NCBI GenBank assembly: GCA_018333395.1
Contig: JAGXSQ010000069.1
Span: forward strand, 1-16,625
DNA: 16,625 nt
DNA from: Dethiobacter sp.
Lineage (GTDB): Bacteria > Bacillota_D > Dethiobacteria > Dethiobacterales > Dethiobacteraceae
Direction of reading: 5' to 3'
Shown here: in pieces, positions 1-5,199 of the stretch
How the letters are laid out: each line of letters starts with the position of its first letter
Numbering within the stretch: position 1 is the first letter of the stretch
The notes under the pieces: generated by a model
What the model was told of the DNA's origin: nothing
What the model saw: only the letters and a program-made list of their open reading frames with translations
The model's database searches: none
Program-made: the position numbers and the translations under genes

Positions 1-2
1 CC

Positions 3-497
3 TACAACATTGTCCATTCACGGATAGGCCGCTCGCTGCGGGCCATCCATGATAGTGAGGTTGCGGCGGAGTGTCTTGGCATGGATACTTTTCGACTGAA
101 GTTGCAACTGTTTGTGCTCAGTGCTGCTTATGCTGCGCTTGCCGGTAGCCTGTATGCCCATTTTGTGCGCTTTTTCAGCCCTGCCGCTTTCGGCTTCAAA
201 GTAAGCGTGGAGTTTGCTATTATGGCTGCTCTCGGAGGGATGGCTAGCATTTCCGGCGGGCTGCTAGGTGTGGCTACCGTAACGGTGCTGACGGAGGTGC
301 TGCGGGCCGTTGTCCCGCAGGTTCTGCCGGCAGCCCACGCTGTTGCGGCCGTGGAAATCACCACTTTTGGGGTTATTCTGGTTGTCATCTTCATTTTTCT
401 TCCCGATGGTCTGGCCGGTGGCCTCAAAGAGCTGCGAGCAAAGTTGAGAGCACGCGCTTCTTACGCCGCTTGGCAGTCGAAGGGGGTGAAACATTGA
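3..497 (+). CDS. livM: Branched-chain amino acid ABC transporter permease LivM, C-terminal part (5' end outside window)
   Basis: This is the C-terminal part of an inner-membrane permease of the high-affinity Leu/Ile/Val importer family. The reading frame is open from position 3 with no start, so the gene begins upstream of the window. The first visible residues contain SRIGRSLRAIHDSEVAAE, which matches the cytoplasmic EAA-like loop of LivM that contacts the ATPases. Hydrophobic segments follow (around LFVLSAAYAALAGSLYAHF, EFAIMAALGGMASISGGLLG and TFGVILVVIFIFLPDG), ending in a short basic cytoplasmic tail. The TGA stop overlaps the TTG start of livG by four bases, so the two are probably translationally coupled. 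The periplasmic binding protein and LivH would be expected upstream. Substrate is inferred from family; related importers also take amides or urea. Confidence 0.9.
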   Translation, partial: YNIVHSRIGRSLRAIHDSEVAAECLGMDTFRLKLQLFVLSAAYAALAGSLYAHFVRFFSPAAFGFKVSVEFAIMAALGGMASISGGLLGVATVTVLTEVLRAVVPQVLPAAHAVAAVEITTFGVILVVIFIFLPDGLAGGLKELRAKLRARASYAAWQSKGVKH

Positions 498-1261
498 CTA
501 TACTGGAAGTCCATGAAGTGTCCAGGGAATTTGGCGGGGTCTTAGCGGTAGACAGAGTAAGTTTCCGTGTGCAGGAGGGGACAGTCGCCTCCATTATCGG
601 GCCTAACGGCGCTGGCAAGACTACCTTGTTCAACATTATAAGTGGCGTGTACAAGCCCACAGCCGGGCAAGTTCTTTTTCGTGGCCAGGAGATTCAGGGG
701 CAAAAGCCTTTCCAGTCAGCGCGTCTTGGTCTCACCCGCACCTTTCAGAACCTGCAGCTTTTTGGCAGGATGAGCGTCTTGGAAAATGTTATGGCAGGGA
801 AGCATATTCGTACCAGTAGCGGGTTTTTTGCCTCGGCGTGGCGGACACCGCAGGCTATGAGGGAGGAAAAAATGACCACGGAGAGTGCTATGGCTTGCCT
901 TGAAAAGGTCGGTTTGCATGATAAAGCGTACAGACCGGTGACAACACTCTCTTTTGGGGAACAACGTCTGGTCGAATTAGCCCGAGCGATGGCCATGGAG
1001 CCAGCCCTGTTGCTATTAGACGAACCTGCCTCTGGCTTAAACCCTACCGAAAAGTTGCAGTTGGTCAGCATGCTCCGTATCCTTCGTGACTCGGGAATAA
1101 CTATCGTTTTGGTAGAGCATGACATGGATACAGTAATGGAACTTTCCACTCAGGTAGTGGTGCTGTACTTGGGGAAAAAAATTGCTGACGGCACGCCGAG
1201 CGAGATTCAGCAGGATGAACTGGTAGTGTCCGCCTACCTTGGAGGGGAAAAGATTTGTTAA
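494..1261 (+). CDS. livG: Branched-chain amino acid ABC transporter ATP-binding protein LivG
   Basis: This is one of the two ATPases that power the Liv importer on the cytoplasmic face of the membrane; it is 255 residues, the usual LivG length. The Walker A motif GPNGAGKTT lies at residues 36-44. The ABC signature appears as LSFGEQRLVELARA, followed by Walker B LLLLDEPASGLNP and the H-loop region VLVEHDMDTVM. I chose the TTG at 494 because it follows an AAGGGGGTG ribosome binding site and overlaps the livM stop by four bases. A TTG at 470 in the same frame would add eight residues but lies inside the livM end with no better site. The 3' end overlaps livF by seven bases. Confidence 0.93.
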   Translation: MTILEVHEVSREFGGVLAVDRVSFRVQEGTVASIIGPNGAGKTTLFNIISGVYKPTAGQVLFRGQEIQGQKPFQSARLGLTRTFQNLQLFGRMSVLENVMAGKHIRTSSGFFASAWRTPQAMREEKMTTESAMACLEKVGLHDKAYRPVTTLSFGEQRLVELARAMAMEPALLLLDEPASGLNPTEKLQLVSMLRILRDSGITIVLVEHDMDTVMELSTQVVVLYLGKKIADGTPSEIQQDELVVSAYLGGEKIC

Positions 1262-1983
1262 CGGTCAAGGAGTTGCGTGTCGCTCACGGAGCAATTGAGG
1301 TTCTGCGCGGGCTTGAGTTTGCGGTGCAGGAAGGTGAAATTGTGGCCATCATTGGCGCCAATGGTGCAGGCAAGAGTACATTGCTTGGCACAATGGCCGG
1401 CATTTACAGGCCGGCCGCCGGGCAAATACTTTTTCGTGGCCGGGACGTTGCCGGCCAGGCCACAGAAAGCCTAGTTAAACAGGGCATAAGTCTGGTTCCG
1501 GAAAGACGCCAAGTATTTGCAACGCTGTCTGTCTATGACAACCTGCTGCTTGGCGCCTACCACCGCTACCGCGCCGAAAAGCACCTTTTGGCGGCAGAAA
1601 TTGAGCATATTTTTGAGATGTTCCCTATACTGAAGGGACGGGAAAAACAAGCCGGCGGCACTCTTTCCGGCGGTATGCAGCAAATGCTGGTCATCGGCCG
1701 GGCGCTGATGGCCAAGCCCAAGCTCCTTTTGCTGGACGAACCGTCGCTGGGTCTTGCTCCGCTCATTGTCCAGGAAATTACGCAACTGGTAAGAACTTTG
1801 CGCGCACAAGGCATGACTGTTATTGTAGTGGAGCAAAACGTCCGTGCTGCTTTGGAAATGGCCGACCGCGGCTATGTACTGGAACGCGGACAGCTGATCA
1901 TGGAGGGGGCAGCAAAAGAGCTGCTGGTTGATTGTCGTGTGCAGGATGCCTATCTTGGGCGTAGCAGAAAAAAAGAAGCCTGA
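1255..1983 (+). CDS. livF: Branched-chain amino acid ABC transporter ATP-binding protein LivF
   Basis: This is the second ATPase of the Liv importer, a 242-residue protein acting as a partner to LivG. Walker A is GANGAGKST at residues 34-42. The signature is LSGGMQQMLVIGRAL, Walker B is LLLLDEPSLGLAP, and the H-loop lies in VIVVEQNVRAAL. The QNVR sequence after Walker B and the C-terminal LERGQLIMEG are typical of LivF rather than LivG. Translation starts at a TTG preceded by GGAGGGG at a good distance, inside the end of livG. It is the last gene of the operon: a hairpin with a T-run begins directly after its TGA stop. Confidence 0.93.
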   Translation: MLTVKELRVAHGAIEVLRGLEFAVQEGEIVAIIGANGAGKSTLLGTMAGIYRPAAGQILFRGRDVAGQATESLVKQGISLVPERRQVFATLSVYDNLLLGAYHRYRAEKHLLAAEIEHIFEMFPILKGREKQAGGTLSGGMQQMLVIGRALMAKPKLLLLDEPSLGLAPLIVQEITQLVRTLRAQGMTVIVVEQNVRAALEMADRGYVLERGQLIMEGAAKELLVDCRVQDAYLGRSRKKEA

Positions 1984-1984
1984 G

Positions 1985-2014
1985 AAAAAAGCCGTGGAGA
2001 TACACGGTTTTTTT
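1985..2014. terminator. Bidirectional intrinsic terminator between livF and the convergent prenyltransferase gene
   Basis: CCGTG (1992-1996) pairs with CACGG (2003-2007) around a six-base loop. An A-run (1985-1990) lies on one side and seven T (2008-2014) on the other, so it can stop transcription from both strands. It sits 1 base after the livF stop and 15 bases from the stop of the convergent gene. The stem is short, but the A/T runs can extend it past a bulged G. Confidence 0.75.
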
Positions 2015-2028
2015 GGTACAGCCCATAC

Positions 2029-2898
2029 TTAAACGATGTAGCCTGTAATGAGGACGCCAAGGATGATGATATATTGCATGATCATGTAGCGAATCGCAGA
2101 AACAAACCGGTAGGGATTGTCGTAAGTTTTCACCCCAGTGGTGTAACTCAGTAAGGAAATCGGCAAACAAGCCAGCAGGACCCAGGCAACCCATGGAAAC
2201 CTTCCTGAGAGCAAGCCTACCAGTAAGACAACATAAAATAGAGCTAAAACAGCTCCATACAGCCTAACCACATTTTTTTGCCCAATCCTTACACATATGT
2301 TTCGCTTGCCAGCAAGCCTGTCTTGAAAGTAGTCCGGCACCTCATTCATGATGGAGATGGCAAATAGAAGGAGTGCGGGAATTACTGATACAAAAAGAGG
2401 TAGAAAATCAAGGCGCTGTACCTGAACATAATAACTTCCCATCATCATAAGGGGGCCGTAAGAAAGCGAAATCATAATCTCTCCAAACCCCCGATAGGCC
2501 AGCTTGATCGGCGGTGCCAGATAAAACAGGGCGATAAAGAGCCCCATAAGGGAAAGGACAATTATCGGAGGGCCAAGCTCCAATGTGAGGAAAATAGCCA
2601 CAACGAGAGCAACAAAAAAGGCCGCCATACCAACAAGAAAAGTGCTATTAGGCACAGGCTGGGGATTTAGCTGAAAGACGCGGTCTGTACCCATGCGCCA
2701 GTCGAAAAACTCATTAAAGGCTTCCACGCCCATAAGTGCAAAAAAAAGACCTGTGATTCCGATAAGAAACAAAAAAAGACTAAATTGTCCCTGAGTATAA
2801 TAGGCCACTGCTGCCCCAAGAGCATATGGGAAGAGGCCAGCAATTAACAAGAACCTGTAGCGGAGAAGTTTTGTCAGTCCTATTAAAGTTCTCTGCAT
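2029..2898 (-). CDS. UbiA-family (MenA-like) membrane prenyltransferase, last gene of a PqqD/radical SAM set
   Basis: This 289-residue multi-span membrane protein belongs to the UbiA superfamily, which transfers a polyprenyl chain from its diphosphate to an aromatic acceptor. Both Mg-diphosphate motifs are present: N62-x3-D66-x5-D72 (NEFFDWRMGTD) and N185-x3-D189-x3-D193 (NEVPDYFQDRLAGKRN). The segment YLAPPIKLAYRGFGE (126-140) matches the MenA-type connecting loop. The spacing of the first motif and the AGKR after the second resemble MenA (dihydroxynaphthoate prenyltransferase) more than CtaB or UbiA proper. The ATG follows AAGAGG and lies 16 bases inside the end of the radical SAM gene, so the two are translationally coupled. 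No men genes are visible here. It may be a true MenA, but its operon partners suggest that the acceptor is made by the radical SAM enzyme; that is inference. Confidence 0.85.
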   Translation of the reverse strand: MQRTLIGLTKLLRYRFLLIAGLFPYALGAAVAYYTQGQFSLFLFLIGITGLFFALMGVEAFNEFFDWRMGTDRVFQLNPQPVPNSTFLVGMAAFFVALVVAIFLTLELGPPIIVLSLMGLFIALFYLAPPIKLAYRGFGEIMISLSYGPLMMMGSYYVQVQRLDFLPLFVSVIPALLLFAISIMNEVPDYFQDRLAGKRNICVRIGQKNVVRLYGAVLALFYVVLLVGLLSGRFPWVAWVLLACLPISLLSYTTGVKTYDNPYRFVSAIRYMIMQYIIILGVLITGYIV

Positions 2899-3863
2899 TT
2901 GTTAGCCTCTTTCAGAAGTTCCGGATTTTTAATGACTCTCTTAGTAAAAGAAATTACTTCCTGATTTTCCCAGGCGCTTTTATATCTCTGCCAAATATCA
3001 GCTAGACTTTGCCTGCGAAGGTCACCACAGATAAACGGCAGCGGCCCAATAATCTTGACCTTACCATTAGGAATGACAAGAAGGCTTGCAGAAGGGTGGT
3101 CCAAGCGATATTTTAACTCTTCTATAACATCGTAAGGATAATAATAAACTTTCATCTTTCCAGCGTACTTTGCTTGTTTTTCTCCTAAAATCGCAAAGAA
3201 TTTCTCGTATTGTTCATCAGATGGACACAAAGCTTCCCAGTTCTGCGCTGCCCGTCCGATGCGCATAATTTTACCTGTATAAAATCCATAAATTCCCATC
3301 TCATGGGCCATCTCAATGACAGCTCCCGTTTCATGGATATTAAACTTTGTGGGAACGAACACTATCTCTGTGTTGACGCCCGCTTCTACAAGATACTTAC
3401 AGGCAGCGGTGGTCTTCTGCCAATTTCCTTTAACCCTTAACTTTTCATGGGTTTGGGGGGTGGCTCCGTCTACACTTACCTGCACAGAGCGAAAATCAAG
3501 TTCCGCGAATCTATGAGCCGCTTTGTGATCTATCAAAAGTCCATTCGTTTCTACTTTTATGCTCAAACCGTGGTTTCGAAAAAACTCACAAATCTTAAAG
3601 AAATCCGCATGTAAAAGTGGCTCTCCTCCGGAAATCGCTACATAGGGCACCCTGAGGTCCACAATTTGCTGGCAAAAGTCCATAATTTCTTCTCTTGTTA
3701 GTTCGTCGGGCATACTGTGTCCCGCTTCTTCACAGCAATGCAGGCAGTCAATGTTACAAGCCGAATTTAACTGCCAGGCAATAAATAGCGGAGCAGCAAA
3801 ATCTGTGAAGTTGCTTCCTTCAGAGCGTTCATTTTGGAGAGGACGCACCTCGTTTTCTATCAC
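2883..3863 (-). CDS. Radical SAM enzyme with degenerate SPASM-like C-terminus (PqqE/MftC-like peptide modifier)
   Basis: This is a radical SAM protein of about 326 residues. The 4Fe-4S cluster motif CNIDCLHC gives Cys36, Cys40 and Cys43. The SAM-binding SGGEPLL follows near residues 78-84, with VETNG and VQVSVDGATPQTHEKLR downstream. These match the PqqE/MftC/AhbD group that modifies peptides or tetrapyrroles. The C-terminal CGDLRRQSLADIW is the usual start of a SPASM domain, but only Cys279 and Cys323 remain, so the normal set of auxiliary-cluster cysteines is missing. I chose the GTG at 3863 because AGGAGG (3874-3869) lies five bases before it. The ATG at 3878, five codons upstream, has no visible binding site and gives a 331-residue alternative. 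It lies between a PqqD-like gene and an overlapping UbiA gene. A peptide substrate is inferred from that context. Confidence 0.85.
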   Translation of the reverse strand: MIENEVRPLQNERSEGSNFTDFAAPLFIAWQLNSACNIDCLHCCEEAGHSMPDELTREEIMDFCQQIVDLRVPYVAISGGEPLLHADFFKICEFFRNHGLSIKVETNGLLIDHKAAHRFAELDFRSVQVSVDGATPQTHEKLRVKGNWQKTTAACKYLVEAGVNTEIVFVPTKFNIHETGAVIEMAHEMGIYGFYTGKIMRIGRAAQNWEALCPSDEQYEKFFAILGEKQAKYAGKMKVYYYPYDVIEELKYRLDHPSASLLVIPNGKVKIIGPLPFICGDLRRQSLADIWQRYKSAWENQEVISFTKRVIKNPELLKEANKCREL

Positions 3864-3928
3864 TTGTTCCTCCTGCATTTTAAGTTTACGACCATCACTA
3901 AAATTGGGCTAGACGACCAGGCTGCTGG

Positions 3929-4177
3929 TTATTTAATAATTCCCGTAGCTTTCAATATTGACATAAAATCATTTACATCGTCTTTAATCATCTCCGGGTC
4001 GCCACTATAATTTTGGGCTAATTCAGCAATTATATAGATGGGCTCTCTTCCCTCCTCAAGCAAGCGAAGGATTTCTGCTCCAGTTTCATTTGTTACAAAT
4101 ACTTTCTCGCACAACGTCTCAAACATCACTGCTCCGAACTTTTCCTGCCGTACTTTTACGTGTTTTGCAAATTCCAC
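3929..4177 (-). CDS. PqqD-like peptide-binding (RRE) protein
   Basis: This stand-alone 82-residue PqqD-family protein is made of a small winged-helix RiPP recognition element, which binds the leader of a precursor peptide and presents it to the radical SAM enzyme. Family hallmarks are the N-terminal VKVRQEKFGAVMFE strand pair and the VFVTNETGAEILRLLEEG core (about residues 26-43). The C-terminal helix segment DDVNDFMSILKATGII is also typical. The GTG start is supported by GGAGGG seven bases upstream; no ATG is available nearby. The stop codon lies in a small hairpin (ACCAG/CTGGT, 3916-3929), and the radical SAM gene starts 65 bases later. Like PqqD and MftB it is expected to have no catalytic role. 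Family assignment is confident; the partner peptide is inferred. Confidence 0.85.
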   Translation of the reverse strand: MEFAKHVKVRQEKFGAVMFETLCEKVFVTNETGAEILRLLEEGREPIYIIAELAQNYSGDPEMIKDDVNDFMSILKATGIIK

Positions 4178-4295
4178 GTTTGCCCTCCTCGTACAATTTG
4201 AACAAATATTATGTCAGAGTTTAAGACTCCTATACGCGCGGGACGAGAAGACAAACTGCCGCTCCCTATCAAAGGGGAATTCATGTCAAAAAGGC

Positions 4296-4442
4296 TTAGG
4301 TGAACCTGATATACGGCTGTGCCATTACACGGTTAGACACATCCTCCAGTGTTGGCTTCTTCCACTCTTTCTTTCCGGCGTTCTTCACTTTTCTCCCCAT
4401 CTTAGGGGCGAGGATTTTCTTCCCGGCATTTCTTTCGGCCAT
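4296..4442 (-). CDS. Candidate RiPP precursor peptide, 48 residues, first gene of the PqqD/radical SAM/UbiA set
   Basis: This short open frame encodes a 48-residue Lys/Arg-rich peptide upstream of the PqqD-like gene on the same strand. The middle part reads KKEWKKPTLEDV, in which W27-x2-P30-x-L32 resembles the (Y/W)xxPxL leader motif bound by PqqD-type recognition elements in lasso and other RiPP precursors. The C-terminus, VMAQPYIRFT (39-48), is short and carries Tyr44 and Phe47. That recalls PqqA and MftA, where a C-terminal Tyr is the site of chemistry. There is no Cys. The ATG is the first start after an in-frame stop; its binding site is poor (GAAAG-like). The stop lies 118 bases before the PqqD GTG, with no clear promoter or strong terminator between. 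Precursor identity is inferred from motif, size and position, not from a homology search. Confidence 0.65.
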   Translation of the reverse strand: MAERNAGKKILAPKMGRKVKNAGKKEWKKPTLEDVSNRVMAQPYIRFT

Positions 4443-4713
4443 CTTTTCACTTTCTTTCGGGTTTAATATTCTAAGCTAAAAGGCATAAGTTCTGAGGCGA
4501 TGTGATTATATAGATCCCCGCCACCCCTCCGCGAAGCAGCTACTTCAGGAACAGTAGGCCTGCGCCGAGGCATCAGGCAACTGTAGTCTTTACTTAACAA
4601 CACCGAAATATGTAAAATCTCCTCCATTAAATGCCCGAAATGAGAAATTATACATGTCCATTCTATAGCTAGAACTCCGGAACAATCGCCTTGCAAGGCG
4701 CACTAGGGGCAAC
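4443..4713 (-). other. Upstream region of the candidate precursor gene
   Basis: This is about 270 bases between the tRNA-Trp terminator and the precursor ATG. On the minus strand I see two TATAAT -10 matches, at 4510-4505 and 4652-4647, each with only a weak -35. Either could start transcription, giving leaders of about 55 or 200 bases. A 77-codon open frame (4696-4463) runs through it and ends 20 bases before the precursor. It lacks a binding site at any start and is treated as doubtful. No conserved riboswitch was recognised. Confidence 0.4.
4687..4700. repeat. Perfect 14-bp palindrome, possible operator
   Basis: CGCCTTGCAAGGCG is exactly self-complementary. It lies between the tRNA-Trp terminator and the start region of the precursor gene, about 35 bases upstream of the distal TATAAT. 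It could bind a dimeric regulator or be a small hairpin. It is a single copy, with no second site seen nearby. Confidence 0.4.
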
Positions 4714-4744
4714 AAAAAAAGACCGCCCAGGCTACCGCCGGTGT
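4714..4744 (-). terminator. Probable intrinsic terminator of tRNA-Trp
   Basis: On the minus strand an imperfect GC-rich hairpin (ACCGGC pairing with GCGGT through a bulged G) is followed by C and seven T. It is about 50 bases after the tRNA 3' end. If it is efficient, the downstream precursor gene needs its own promoter. Confidence 0.5.
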
Positions 4745-4796
4745 CTCCCTAAACTTCCACACCAATGAAATTGCTGTGTTCGTATTTTATTTTTTA

Positions 4797-4872
4797 TGGC
4801 AGGGGAGACAGGACTTGAACCCGCAACCAACGGTTTTGGAGACCGCTACTCTACCGATTGAGCTACTCCCCT
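4797..4872 (-). tRNA. tRNA-Trp (anticodon CCA)
   Basis: This is a complete 76-base cloverleaf on the minus strand. The acceptor stem is AGGGGAG/CTCCCCT with a G discriminator and an encoded CCA end. The anticodon loop is CTCCAAA, giving CCA for Trp. The D arm (GCTC/GAGT) and the T arm (GCGGG-TTCAAGT-CCTGT) are regular. In many Firmicutes this tRNA lies on the same strand just upstream of secE-nusG in the ribosomal protein/rpo region. Here it is alone and points away from rpoB. It has a consensus promoter 13 bases upstream. Confidence 0.96.
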
Positions 4873-4884
4873 GCGCCTAGCCTT

Positions 4885-4913
4885 ATTTTAGCGCAAGCCG
4901 TGCAACTTGTCAA
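4885..4913 (-). promoter_or_regulatory. Sigma-A promoter of tRNA-Trp
   Basis: On the minus strand, TTGACA (4913-4908) and TAAAAT (4890-4885) are separated by 17 bases. A start near 4878 would give a tRNA precursor with only a few extra 5' bases. This is as close to consensus as expected for a stable RNA. Confidence 0.88.
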
Positions 4914-4993
4914 ATATTTGGTCTGAAGAGCTGTGCTGAGCAGAGGCTTAAGAGAGCTGGCTTAGAATCCCAAAAATTCCTATCATTGAGTGC

Positions 4994-5022
4994 TTGACAG
5001 GTCAAGAGTGTTGTGATATTAT
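4994..5022 (+). promoter_or_regulatory. Sigma-A promoter upstream of rpoB
   Basis: TTGACA (4994-4999), a 17-base spacer, then TATTAT (5017-5022). The expected start near 5029 leaves a leader of about 170 bases before the rpoB ATG. It implies that rpoBC is transcribed independently of rplJ-rplL in this genome. Confidence 0.87.
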
Positions 5023-5028
5023 TTTTAA

Positions 5029-5199
5029 CTGCTTAGCAATGCCTTCTTTGCTATATTTATGTATATTTGTGCCGCAATCTGGAGAGGCTATACTGTTGCC
5101 GTTTGGTTTTTAAGCAAACGTAGGACAGACGTCGGTATCATAAAGAAGGCTTTGTTCTTTTATGGTTTGGCAAAAATAGGACGGGAGTGAGGGGCTTAC
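5029..5199 (+). other. Long structured 5' leader of rpoB
   Basis: This 170-base region has no coding sequence. GCCTTCTTT (5041-5049) is exactly complementary to AAAGAAGGC (5142-5150), which could close a long-range stem. Inside it a local hairpin CGTTTG/CAAACG (5100-5120) is visible. The rpoB binding site (GAGGGG near 5189-5194) lies outside this stem. There is no T-run that would make it an attenuator. It may be a regulatory leader; no known family was recognised. Confidence 0.4.

Noticed and set aside
3916..3929. Hairpin ACCAG/CTGGT at the PqqD stop as a terminator
   Set aside because: Only five base pairs and no T-run follows on the minus strand, so it is unlikely to stop transcription before the radical SAM gene.
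4178..4295. Promoter between precursor and PqqD-like gene
   Set aside because: CATAAT and TATAGG occur but no -35 at the right distance; the set is taken as one transcript, though a weak CCC/GGG stem might lower readthrough.
2029..4442. Mobile element carrying the peptide cluster
   Set aside because: The block looks AT-richer than its neighbours and sits next to a tRNA, but there is no integrase, transposase, direct repeat of the tRNA end or inverted repeat in the window.
4038..4466. 142-codon plus-strand open frame
   Set aside because: It is antisense to the PqqD-like gene and the precursor candidate, has no binding site, and its translation shows no family motif.
4463..4696. 77-codon minus-strand open frame upstream of the peptide, whose end (RRRPTVPEVA ... 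SLEY) slightly resembles the PT-L-EDV part of the precursor candidate
   Set aside because: No ribosome binding site before any of its starts, odd composition, and it overlaps the promoter region. It might be a second precursor, but the resemblance is only a few residues. A search for conservation would decide.
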